Below are positions 30,805-41,019 of a stretch of DNA of 64,000 bases, piece after piece. This DNA is from Eutreptiella sp. 'Long Island Sound 2002' (lineage: Eukaryota; Euglenozoa; Euglenophyceae; Eutreptiales; Eutreptiaceae). A model generated the notes under the pieces. The model had not been told where the DNA came from and searched no databases. It saw nothing but the letters and a program-made list of their open reading frames with translations. The stretch lies in assembly GCA_964036045.1 (NCBI GenBank), contig OZ038384.1, forward strand, positions 47,244,851 through 47,308,850, written 5' to 3'. Position numbers and translations under genes: made by a program. Each line of letters starts with the position of its first letter. Positions within the stretch are counted from its first letter, which is position 1.

Positions 30805-31205
30805 CAGAGTTGGTACAGTACGCCGTTCATGAACGGGTACTGTCCGCGAACGCCTACCGTCTTGTATCAATACCGCACAGTACGTGCGATTAGTGATGTG
30901 TCTGGGGCTACGTATGCCGCCAGATTGACTGCCGTTCAGCACCTGGCCTTTGCGCCGCCGCAGATGCACGCGTGCGCAGGTACAGACATGTCAGAACAGG
31001 ACCGCAATTCCTGCAGAAAAGCAATTTTTTAGGCTTTTCACATGTTTGTATTATTAATTTTGGATTTATGCACATTGCATCTCTGTATTTTGCTTTTAGC
31101 TCAGTTGTGTCATGGGCGGCAAAGGCCATGGAACCTTTTGGCCACGCCGAGCTTGTCAGAAGTGGGAGAACTGATGAGTGAAGCTGGGGAACTACAAACA
31201 GGCGT

Positions 31206-31523
31206 GTGCGGTACCAATTTGCTGCTGCTGGTGCTTCCTGTGCTACCATGTGCCTTGTCCGTGAACTTTTGGAGCAAAACGTGACGAATTCTACCACAGT
31301 GAAATCCAGAAAACACGACGACGTCAAAAGAGGGGGGGAAAAGAAGTTCGGAGACTTCTTCAAAACCGCGTCAGAAAAGTTCCACCGACGCCAAGCCCAA
31401 ATGAAGCAAGTCGTCGCCAAAGCTTGCAGCGATCAGCGTGATGACCACCCTACTGAGGAGCGGCGTGTATGTTCGGGCCTCAGCCCTCCTCCCTGTGCAA
31501 GCGCAAGCCTCATGCTCCAGTGA
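31206..31523 (+). CDS. Hypothetical ORF inside the hAT-like element
   Basis: A 105-codon frame with a hydrophilic, Lys/Glu-rich middle (KKFGDFFKTASEKFHRRQAQ). It may be a captured exon or chance. The minus strand overlaps a 170-codon frame that looks less like protein. No family recognised. Confidence 0.3.
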   Translation: MRYQFAAAGASCATMCLVRELLEQNVTNSTTVKSRKHDDVKRGGEKKFGDFFKTASEKFHRRQAQMKQVVAKACSDQRDDHPTEERRVCSGLSPPPCASASLMLQ

Positions 31524-31559
31524 TGCGTCCACCAACGTGCAAGCCTCAGCAATGGGCAT

Positions 31560-31760
31560 AGAATCAGGGCGAAGCAGCCCTGCGCGCACTGCGCGGGACT
31601 TCAAGGCTAAGCAGCACTGCGCGTAAAGTGAAGGCGAAGCAGCACTGCGCGTGAAGTCAAGGCGAAGCAGCACTGAGCGTAGAATCAGAGCGAAGCAGCA
31701 GTGCGCGCACAGCGCGTGAAGTCAGGGCGACGCGTGAAGTCAGGGCGACGCAGCACTGCC
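31560..31760. repeat. Short tandem repeats inside the hAT-like element
   Basis: Units of gcgaagcagcactgcgcg with gtgaagtcagg spacers, about 30-45 bp each, five or more copies. Confidence 0.7.
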
Positions 31761-32476
31761 TGGGGCGACCTCCGCGCTGCGCCCAAGCGCCAAGGTAAAT
31801 AAGCGTCGTCTGCCTCCAGTAGTATTCGCCAGAAGTCTTGTTTTCAGTGTGTGTCACGTGCGTGTGCCTGTCATTCACATGCAATGAGTGGCTCTGTAAA
31901 TTTGACTTTGGCCTCTGTGCCTCCATCAGCCCTGAGGCGTGGCATGCATGTGTGTATTGATATCCTGATTTGTAGCCTTGCCTTCGTTTAGCTCTGTTGA
32001 ATCCGCGGACCCCTCTTTCAAGGCCCACGCTTAGTGCTGGACCAGGAAGAAGACAGTGTGCAGTAAAGTCGACGTTAAAGTATTCTTTGTGTCTGAGTTG
32101 CAGGGCAAGACAGGGTAGAGCTGAAAACTCATTTGCACGGTGTTTTAAGAAACATTGTCTTTTTGGCTGAACTGCAGGCAGGGTAGTGCATAAAAGGGAA
32201 GCAAACAGGTTCAGGTGTGAATCATTTGCAGGGTGTTTTGAGAAACATTTAAAAGCAGGTCTGTGGTAACAAATATTTGTTGAATTTTTCTAGTGTTTTT
32301 GGGACAAAAGTGTGGTTGTTGGAATCAGCTCAAATATATCGTAAAATCAAAGATTCAGCGGACATTTAGTGGTGCCTACTGGGTCTTCATTGGGGCTAGG
32401 TGATACCATACAGGACACCGGAGTACTGTATGGTATCGATACCGAGCGGTACACGTACTGTATGGTACCAACCCTG

Positions 32477-32600
32477 GCTGTGGTACACGCTTCCACCCCT
32501 CTGTGCAGGGCGTCCATCAAATGAGGTGACGCCGCGACAAGGGTTCACGCTGTGGTTCACGCTTCCACCCACGTGTGCAGGGCGTCCAACATGAGGCGTG
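32477..32600. repeat. Minisatellite, right part of the split array
   Basis: One and a half further units of the 72-bp repeat, beginning exactly at the target-site duplication. Confidence 0.85.
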
Positions 32601-34084
32601 TGCGTGGGCAGAGAACTACGGATTCATTCAAAAGATTGTTGCTTTGCATCTTCAGCCGCACTGGCAGAAACTTCACGCGCATTTGCGAGGTATTGCCCAA
32701 CAAGTACACGCCTCAATGAATAGCGGCGCGCATTGGGCCGCATGGACATGGCAGTTTGCTTGGTGATGATGTTCCGTACGCCGTGTATAGGGACCACAGT
32801 GATCTGCCGTCGGACACCTGGAAACACACTGCCAGATCACTGTGGCGGGCCATGCGGTCTGAGAGAGGGGTGACGCCCACCACTGCAGATCAAAAAAGGT
32901 TTGATGTCTTTGTCATCAGTTTGCAGGATGCGCCTGCGTGGCCAGAACAAAGGAAATTGGAAAAGGCTGGGCGTGACAGCCAGAAGGAGGCGTCTGCCGA
33001 TGCTCCCGCTCTTGGTCTTGGCCCCAGCTCATTGGAGAGGCGGAAGCACACACTGGCCAGCTATTTCATGGGTCCGAATGCAGTGGGCCGGCAGCCAAGC
33101 ACAGGGACATGGCGCCCCACCAGTGGTCCTGCACGTCAGCGGCGATGCAAGGCACCGGGTGGCACATGCTACGCGCGGGTGCCAAGGAACTGCAGCAAAG
33201 GAATGTGCACACCGCACTGCCTGAGCTTCCAAACTGCCTATGCACAGCGGTTTGCAACTTGTACGCCATGCAAAAACAAAAAGTCTGAAGTTCGACACAG
33301 GCACACACCATGTGCCACTGATGCAACGGAGCTCGCACCTTGGATTGGGGACAGGCAGGGTCATTTGGATGAACCTCGCTGGAGGCACGTCGCGCAGAAT
33401 GAGGAGGATGAAAATCAGGACAGTGACACCAGTTCTGTGATTGATGAGAACCCACTTGCTCAGCCGGAGACGTTGACTCAGCCGCAGCCGTTGACTCAGC
33501 CGCAGACGTTCTCAGCACGAGCACCGCGAACACAGGACCTGCAACCAGATCATGCGGAAGATGAGACCGTCGTGGCCTACCTAGAGAGGCTGTTGGGTTC
33601 AGCGCCGCGGCGCAATTCCTTGCCCAGACGCCCGGGTGACACGCCATCTGAGAATGCTGATTTTGCAGAAGCGCAGAACGCAAATTTGCTTGATGACTGA
33701 CAGCAACCGCTGCCAGCAGAGCGCAGGCCCTCGGCGGATAGCAGCCGGTACATTGTGGAAGCCCCGAAGAAGAACTATCACTGCATTGTGTGCCATTCCT
33801 TTCTGTTGAACACTGCAGTTCTGCCTTGTGGACACACGATCTGCACAGACTGTGCGGGGAGGATCAGCCGGTGCCCACTGGATCGTACTGTTTTCGTTGC
33901 TGCCAACACCCCCAGGAACCGCGCTTTTCAGGATGCTGTGCAAGAATTTCTGCTGTCGGAAGGGGCTCGTACTGCAGGCGCGATACTGGCAGCAGCAGGA
34001 GCTGCGATATTCTCTCTTGGATCCATTCGGCGATGGAACAAGATTTCCCTGGAGCCGCTTCCACACCTTGCGTGCAGCCAGTGA
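32600..34084 (+). CDS. RING-finger protein gene interrupted by a frameshift and an in-frame TGA
   Basis: A frame from about 32,600 to 32,766 (HLQPHWQKLHAHLRG) shifts by one base near 32,755 into a 314-codon frame. That frame holds a Cys-rich segment at 33,144-33,290 and Pro/Gln repeats (QPETLTQPQPLTQPQ). TGA at 33,698-33,700 stops it. The same frame continues for 128 codons with a RING motif and ends at TAG (34,082-34,084). RING proteins are usually E3 ubiquitin ligases that recruit an E2. A segment after the RING (ARTAGAILAAAGAAIF) is hydrophobic and could be membrane-associated. It is either a decayed gene or one that uses stop readthrough. The C-terminus looks intact. Confidence 0.55.
33782..33883 (+). 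other. RING domain
   Basis: Ligands C-x2-C-x11-C-x-H-x2-C-x2-C-x6-C-x2-D within HCIVCHSF...PCGHTICTDC...RCPLD. The eighth ligand is Asp rather than Cys, a variation seen in some RING proteins. Confidence 0.8.
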
Positions 34085-34520
34085 CCACTAAGGTCAGCTA
34101 AGTACACTATTTTGGTAATATATTTAATTATTTTTTTTGTTTATCTGTTTTTTTGTTTGCACAGTGGCATGCACCATAGTGCAGCAGTATAACTATATAT
34201 TTTTGTATGTCTATAACTTTCTTTATTGTTGATTATTTATATTATCGCACAGTGGAATACACCACAGTGCAGCTTCTTCAGACACATGCATCGAATGGCC
34301 ATTCGTCTCTCTGCTCAGTGTAATGTCGCTGTGCCTTCCCAGCTTTGTGAGTGCGCCAGTCAATGACGGAGGAAAGTAGTTGGCAGTTGTTGTTATGTGT
34401 CAAGTCATTTTTTTTATCTTTCAGCATAGCAGGGAACAACAAAAAAGCATGCAGAGGTTCAAAAACCAGATGGTTGAACGGTTTTGAAAAAATGAACACC
34501 ATAAGTTGAAGAAGCATTTA
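34085..34520. other. AT-rich 3' flank with a small duplication
   Basis: Two copies of gcacagtgg-a-t-caccatagtgcag (34,161 and 34,249). No gene seen. Confidence 0.4.
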
Positions 34521-34715
34521 TGTTTGTTAGGATACAAGCTGCAGTGGGTTTGAAAACGCTCCTGGATAGAAAACAATTGGAAATTGACTTTTGTTTGTTA
34601 GCATAAAAGCTGCAGTGGGTTTGAAAACGGTTTTGGAAAAAAACAATTGGAAATGCATTTTTGTTTGTTAGGATAAAAGCTGCAGTGGGTTTGAAGACGT
34701 TTTCGAAAAGAAACC
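34521..34715. repeat. Tandem repeat, about 72-bp unit, three copies
   Basis: Each unit contains gctgcagtgggtttgaaaac followed by an A-rich aaaacaattggaaat segment. Confidence 0.85.
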
Positions 34716-35115
34716 AAGTCACATCACATCACATCACACCACATCACAGCAAATCAAATATGGGCACACACCTCACATCACATTGAAACACATGACATCA
34801 CATCACACCACATCACACCACATCACATCAAGTCAAATCAAATATCATTGCACCAAATCACATCACATGAAATCACATGGCATCACATGACATCCCATCA
34901 CATCACACCACATCACATCACATCACGTCACGTCACGTCACATCACGTCACGTCACGTCACGTCACGTCACGTCATGTCACATCACATTGCCTCTCATCA
35001 CGTCACATCACATCACATCGCATCACGCCACACCAAACCACACCACACGAGATCACACTACATCACATCGAATCACATCATGTCACGTTGCATCACATCA
35101 CATCACATCACGTTG
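34716..35115. repeat. CATCA/CGTCA pentamer microsatellite
   Basis: About 400 bp of CACATCACAT-type pentamers, with an inner block of CGTCA (34,926-34,975). It is open in several frames only because of the 5-bp periodicity. Confidence 0.95.
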
Positions 35116-35252
35116 CAAACACCACATCCTATCAACTTATAAGGCATCACATCATATGGCATGGAGAAAGGTCAATTTGCATTGGTTCATACAAGGGCAG
35201 ATCACATAACGTCCGCACACCTGCAAGGCACCGCCTGTTTAAGAGACCTTTA

Positions 35253-35327
35253 CCAATAACTGAAACTCCAGGGTAGGGTTATGGTTAGGGTTAGGGTTAG
35301 GGTTAGGGTCAGGGTTTCAGTTACTGG
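35253..35327. repeat. Interstitial TTAGGG tract inside a 14-bp inverted repeat
   Basis: Five TTAGGG-type repeats (two degenerate) lie at 35,274-35,313. They are flanked by CCAATAACTGAAAC (35,253-35,266) and GTTTCAGTTACTGG (35,314-35,327), which pair at 13 of 14 positions. Confidence 0.85.
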
Positions 35328-35480
35328 CATACGGCAGGATATGGCAGGGAAAGCAGGATACGGCAGTATCCGGCAGATACGGCAGGATACGGCAGGATAC
35401 GGCAGGATAGGGCAGGATACGGCAGGATAGGGCAGGATACGGCAGGATACGGCAGGATACGGCAGGATACGCGTATTACA
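35328..35480. repeat. Decamer minisatellite, second locus
   Basis: About 13 units of the GGATACGGCA family seen at 28.6 kb, directly abutting the telomeric-repeat stem. Confidence 0.92.
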
Positions 35481-35858
35481 GGAATACGGTCGTACAAGTG
35501 AAACCCCAGTGAAAAGGTTGTGAAAAAGAAGTGGGATCAGTGCAAGCAGTTAAAAAAGATGGGGTGCCAAGAGGTGCCATCCCGGTTGTGCTAATGCGCA
35601 ATTTTGCTATGGGGAACACTTATACGATAATGATTTATGTCCAAGGTGGCACGTTAGAAGGAAGTCAAATCAGTGAAAAAGGTTCTGAAAAAGAAGTGAA
35701 ATCAGATTTGTGAGGAAGGGTCAGCTTAAGGATGACGGTGGCAGGAGCAGATCGCACTTGACTCGCCCACTAGCACGGGTTTGGCCGGTCATGCTGAGGA
35801 AGCGGCCAAATTTCTCAGCGAACTCGCTGACATCCTTCCCATGTGAACTCCGGCAAGC
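35481..35858. other. Short spacer, no gene recognised
   Basis: A direct repeat of gtgaaaaaggttctgaaaaagaagtg-type sequence occurs at 35,511 and 35,674. Nothing else is evident. Confidence 0.35.
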
Positions 35859-37352
35859 TCACCACAATTTTCGGGGTGGTGATTGCCTTAGCCTCTTGGG
35901 ACCTGAGGGACCGCGGAGGACATCGCCCGGGACCTCCAGACCTGGCCGGCCGACCATGAGTACCCCTGGCGCAAGCCCCTGGGGCGGCCTCCCGGTGGCA
36001 CCAGCGGCAGAGGGGCTCAGCCTCGCGGCAACCCTCCAACGGCACCCTGACAAGCAGGCACGCCACTTCCTGCAGACGGGCACGGTCCCGGCCACCCCGC
36101 CAGACTCCGAGTTGCGATGGGACGCAGGGGTCCTCTTCCTCTTCTTCTTCCGCTCGCTCGGGTTCTCAGGGTCCTCAGGGTCGTTGTCCTCCGAGGGCGA
36201 AGCAGAAGTCATGGACGGCGGCTCATCATCAGAGGGGTCTCCGCCTAGGTCACTAGAGCCGTAGGGTTCCACGTCAACCATTGCCCCTAGGGCCGTCAGC
36301 CCCAACCTCTCCAGCTCGGCTCTCGTGAGATTCTCCACGTGGCTGTATGGGGGCTGGGCCGTTCTTGGTATAAATGGGCTTCTCGGCATCACAGCAGGGG
36401 TCGGCACCGGTCGGCTCCTCAGGCTTCCCAGGGTGTTCGTCAGCCCCGCCACCAGGTGTTTGGCTTGTACTCTATGAGGTCAAACTCCCACGGTGGTAGG
36501 TGACGCTTGGGAAGGATTCAGGGGCTCAGGTTTAGCCCGAATCTCTTGATTGAGATCACCAACAAGTTCAGAGGTGGCTCCCCGGGGAGCCGTATTTATC
36601 TCTGACCGCGTCAGGGACCTGTTGGAGGATCTTCCAGATCCTCTACTCCTTCCACCAGGAGACTCAGGGCCCCGTAGGCCACTCAGAGAAGTGAAGCCAG
36701 GTGCTGGCCTAGTGTGGCCAGGTTCGGATGCCGCATAGCCAGGTATCCCAGTCATGTACAGGCCCGCCGCAGGGCTGTGATAGCCATCCTCATATCAGCG
36801 CGGCATGGGCTCAGGCGCACCGGTGTAGGTGGAGTTGGATGCCACTGGTTCGCCGACTGCAGTTGCCATAGGTGGCACAGTTGCGGATGGAGTCACACCA
36901 TAGGTGGAGTAAGGCATTCCAGTAAGGCCTAGACCCTAAGCCATAGGTGGAGTGGTTGTGGGTGAGGATGTAGCTGGATGTTTGCCTGGGAGTGAGGTGG
37001 TTGTTGAAGAGGATACTGCAGAGAAATTAGAGGCGCTCCGCGCGCTCTCCACGGGAATGTCCTTGAAAGGCGCCTCGTTGGATGGCCGTTATCTGTCTCC
37101 AGGGTGTACTTCTTTGGCTCCCATGTCCACTGCTTGCTTCTCTTTCTTCTTATCTGGGCCTTCACGTCCTCGCACGGATAGACCACTGAAGGCAGCTCTC
37201 AAGCCTTCCAGAGAATCATCCCCCAGCAGACTTAAGGGCACTGAAGGTACAGGCTGCTCAGGTTCAGGTTCACCAGCAGGTTTGGGCGCTGGCGCTGGCT
37301 TGGCTGGTGCCACTGAGGGCCCTGTCGTCTCGGCAGTGTCCTTCGTGTCCAT
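35859..37352 (-). CDS. Proline/acidic-rich ORFs, possibly from one broken gene or element
   Basis: Minus-strand frames at 37,352-37,089, 36,755-36,480 and 36,452-35,859 have protein-like composition. The first is Pro/Ala-rich and ends with a Lys-rich stretch. The last contains HVENLTRAELERLGLTALG and an acidic SEDNDPEDPENPSERKKKRK block. Stops and frame changes separate them. The plus strand is also open in places. They could be the gag-like start of a retroelement related to the remnant at 41-42.5 kb, or a cellular low-complexity protein. No catalytic motif is present. Confidence 0.35.
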
Positions 37353-37871
37353 ATTGTATTTCTTTGCCCTTCAGTGGAGTCAGTCTCAACGTACTGGTTG
37401 TACCGCACGGGGTTGCAGGTACGCAAAGACTGAAACTCTGTGCTACCAGAAGGTTAAAACAGGCTTTCACTGTTGATTGCTTTGATGATATTGTCTTGTT
37501 GATGCCCCTGCTTGCTCCTGCTGCTTCTTGATGTAGTTCAGGTGTTCCAAACAGATACGTTTTGATGAAACCAACCCAGATAAGTACCCACAGTTGCAAG
37601 GCAAAGGACCACAGGAACAAATCCAGCACATGAAGGGCTGCAGTCAAAGGAGATAGTGATACAACAAAGGAAACTCACAATAACTACATATTTAGGAAAA
37701 GATAGTTAGAAAATATACTACAAACATGGAAAATCTGCCCACATGGGCATTCTCTCTTTTATAGTGCCATCTAGAGATGTGCACTCTTTGTTTATGGGCC
37801 CCAGAGGTGCTGAGGTGGCATGGCCTTTGGCGCTGAGGTCACTGCCATGTCACATCGGATTTTCCTACTTA
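37353..37871. other. Non-coding spacer
   Basis: No recognised gene. Moderately AT-rich. Confidence 0.35.
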
Positions 37872-37962
37872 GCTAGGCTGACTGGGAATTGAACCCAGAA
37901 CCTCTGAGAAAGAGGTGCCACAGCCCCCTAGGCTGCAGACCACTAGGATAGCTAAGCATTCG
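37872..37962 (-). ncRNA. tRNA-like sequence, probable SINE head or tRNA pseudogene
   Basis: On the minus strand a T-arm CTGGG-TTCAATT-CCCAG (37,882-37,898) gives a strong box B. TAGCTATCCTAGTGG (37,940-37,954) resembles box A with a short insertion. Acceptor pairing is unclear. Confidence 0.5.
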
Positions 37963-38554
37963 AATGCATGAGAAAATACAGAAAAATGTATAGGCTCTAG
38001 ACCAATGTCAGCGCCTCAGTCAGTCCAGGAAATGGTGTATAAGTTCAATCAGTTGGGGGGTCAGGGGTCCACATAACATCCATAGATCAATGCTTGTCTT
38101 GTGCATTTTTATAGGTCAAAATGTCTTGTCACCCCTCTTTGGGGGGCCAATACTAAGAGAAAAATGTGTTATGCCTTGAGGCCTCTCTAAAACAACTAAA
38201 ACTAACCTTTGGCAGGGAAATACACTTTTGCTTACTTTTTGAGCAGCAGCAGCACAGCGAGCCCGCGAACACGCGATCGCGCACTGCAGTCTGCGAATAC
38301 ATATGAAACATCGAGATGCCAGTTGCTGTGAACGAAATGAGTATGATATTTCGATATCTTTGAACAGGGTTTTCCTCTTCAAATTGTGGAAAGCATTTGA
38401 TTTGGTGCCCCGCTTAAAGATCCTGCGCATGTGTTTGTCGTATGGTCAAAATGTTTAGAAAACCAGGGCAGTTCCCAAGTCAAACCACAACAAGATGCTC
38501 AACAAGACAACTGCCGCTCCTGAGAAACGCCGACCCTGGAGCTCGCACAGGGTC
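37963..38554. other. Spacer, no gene recognised
   Basis: Includes a GC-rich patch near 38,250-38,290 with cgcgatcgcgc. The minus-strand frame at 38,116-38,430 shows no motif. Confidence 0.35.
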
Positions 38555-38690
38555 AGTGCTCTTGAGGAGTATTTATCAGGGTCGGTGCTCCTCGTGAGCG
38601 GTAGCAGGGTCGGTGCTCCCGAGGAGCCACCGTCGGTGATCCTGAGGAGCTGGCTCCTAAGGAGCAGGGTCGGTGATATTCAGGGGCGGC
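38545..38690. repeat. Short tandem repeat with GCTCC...GGAGC hairpins
   Basis: Four units of agggtcggtgctcc(t/c)gaggagc, each able to fold on itself. Confidence 0.7.
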
Positions 38691-41019
38691 CATCTCCCAC
38701 CTACCTCACCACGAGAATTGCCAGCGCTCACCTTCAAGTTGTGTATAGCCTACACCTTCAGAACGGCCTTGGTAACTGGACAACGAGTTCCTGGACACCT
38801 GGGGATGAAATTAGGGGGAGGCATATTGGGTGCCTTTTTGGCAAAACATGCTCAAAAATGCCCCAGACAGTGCCTCTTCAAGATTTGTTATCTCCGGCTC
38901 CCAAGAGACTTTGACATTGGGCAAATACATGCAAGTTGCCCGTGTCCTCACGTCGGGGTAGCACACAGTGGAAATGGGCACTGTAGGTATTTCTTGGCAG
39001 GAAATTTTTAGGACACGCACGAATGCTCAAAATTATGAATAATAGCCGAACCCGTGGGTATAGAAACAAGGTCTCAGATGGACGTGACAAGGAGGCACAG
39101 TGCCGAACTAAAAGTATCATTTTCCCATAAGAGTTAGGGGCTGAAAATGAGCTGTTTCAGCCCATCCTGATTCTGGCTCAAAAACGCTTAAATTGACCCC
39201 TCGTTTGGGCCATACGGGCGCAGGGGCGAAGCAACCATCCCGGTGCCCTTCAGGTAAGAACTCCCTAGAGGACCTATACAATCTGGTTCCCTCAGCTTCT
39301 CTGGCGTCCTGGAGCCAGGGGGTCGCCAAGTCCGCTCAGGACGCCAAAATTGGCAAAGTCGGCCGTCTTGGGCGAGCGAGCAGAGTAGGCCATCGGGGCA
39401 ATTTGGGTAAGCCAAGTCTCATCACACGCGCCTTAATACTCCCTTGACTCCTGTACATTAGGGTTTTGGCCTGCTGTCACAATGGCTCGGTACTGTCCCC
39501 AAAGGAGAGGGTCGAGCGATGGGCGACGAGACAGCTAAACATGCAAAACTGTAAGAAATGGGGACCGCTGTATGTTGTATATCTCCAGCCGTGCCGGAGG
39601 AGCAAATACCGAAACATAGGATGATCGACCCTTGGTCATATGCTACAAGAAATTCCCTTTATTCCTGGCTGACTTCCCTGCGCAATGAAGAAATGGTTTC
39701 CCCACCATAGCACAAAATGACAAAGAAAAGCGAATTTCGGCCGAAGCAGACCACACTCGTGATACAATATCACAAGCAAAGATGCTACAGACACATGGGA
39801 CTTACATTCCAAAATGTGCTCCTTACCAACCCAAGATGTTGCCGGTTGATATTTTTCCCCTTGGCAGGAACACAGCACACGAAAATTGGCAAACAGCAAC
39901 ATGCATCTTCCATGGACCTGCAATCCCAAGGCGAGTATACATGGGGACGTACCCTATTTGAGGAGGGCTCTTGTACCCTTTGCAAGGTAGGTTGGTAAGT
40001 GGGTGCACTCGGTCGTGGAGAGGCGCCCCGTGGTTCCACCTGGCATCGCCCCTGTGACAGTACAGGAGGAGGCTCTGCGCACGAGGGGGGGAGGCGGCTT
40101 ACATCCCACTAGACCTGACTGGTGGGCCCAAACAAAGCGGCCCCGGGCAACACCGGGAACACTGATTGCCACCAGCATGACAAACCTGTCACACCAGCAG
40201 GGTTTGCCCCCGTGCTTGCGCACATCTCCTACGTTGGGTGGAACCCTAGGGGTTCACCAGACTTCTTGACGGATCCTGTTACCAAGGCATGCCCGCGGCG
40301 GGGTCTTGGTACTTGAGTTCCGAGGTGCTTTGGTGTCGCACACTCAGCATGGAGTCGGAAAGCAGAGCAGGCCTTACGATGCAGCCTTACCCCTGGAGTC
40401 CGGGTAACGTTTGGCCGGGACACCTGCATGGCACGGGCTGCTGGGTGGACAGGTGTCAGGGCGTAAGTGGTCCGCCAACCAGAAGGGGCGCAATGTGCAA
40501 GCACGGTGTAAGACTTGGTTTTTTGCCGACTTTGAAGTGTCTTGGGTTGTCCATAGAAGGCTACGGTCGCAAGTTCCATGCTTGGGTATGATACCATGGA
40601 CTTGAGGAGGAGTCAAGGCCACATGTAGGCTTCCCTTGGACAAAAAGCTCTTCGCCACGGCCCATGTGAATCCCGATGTGCTCAACCAGATCTTGCTGCA
40701 AGTATTTTGCTGTGTGTTCTAACGGTGATCCACGGAAGTGTTCCAGTGTTGATGTAGCCACACCGATCGGTCGCTAGAACGTCACTAGATCATCGCTAGA
40801 CCTGTTGACTAGAACCTTGCGAGGACACTGCCAACCCTTTTGTCATAGCCATTGCAAACCCAACAACTGCTCGCACAGCTGGTCCGGCAATCCCCACCCG
40901 ACGCTTCCCGCCCAGCCCCAACCTCAAGTCCCTCTTCTGCCTCCTCCCTTACCACCCCTTCTCCCCCATGAGGCTTGCGCCGCCCACAAGTCCGCGGCGG
41001 CGCTGAAGGAGGAGGTGCC
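38691..41019. other. Region with no recognised gene; likely decayed element interior
   Basis: Open frames exist on both strands (for example 40,374-40,685 minus and 39,717-39,998 plus) but none shows a family motif. A hairpin GGGCTGAAA/TTTCAGCCC with an 8-nt loop lies at 39,138-39,163. If the gag-protease remnant to the right is one LTR element, its reverse transcriptase and integrase should be here on the minus strand, and I do not see them. Confidence 0.35.

Larger units (their letters stand above)
30805..32476. mobile_element. Non-autonomous hAT-like DNA transposon, 1,672 bp
   Basis: The ends are CAGAGTTGGTAC (30,805-30,816) and GTACCAACCCTG (32,465-32,476). These are 12-bp terminal inverted repeats with one mismatch. 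The 8-bp sequence GCTGTGGT flanks the element on both sides (30,797-30,804 and 32,477-32,484). Eight-bp target duplications and CAG-starting ends are hallmarks of hAT elements. The insertion splits a minisatellite cleanly. No transposase of normal size (about 600 residues) is present, so it would depend on another element. Confidence 0.85.

Noticed and set aside
30908-31420. 170-codon minus ORF inside the hAT element as a transposase
   Set aside because: No hAT catalytic or dimerisation motif, too short, and the overlapping plus frame looks at least as protein-like.
34848-35276. ORFs rich in His/Ser/Thr in the CATCA region
   Set aside because: By-product of the pentanucleotide microsatellite.
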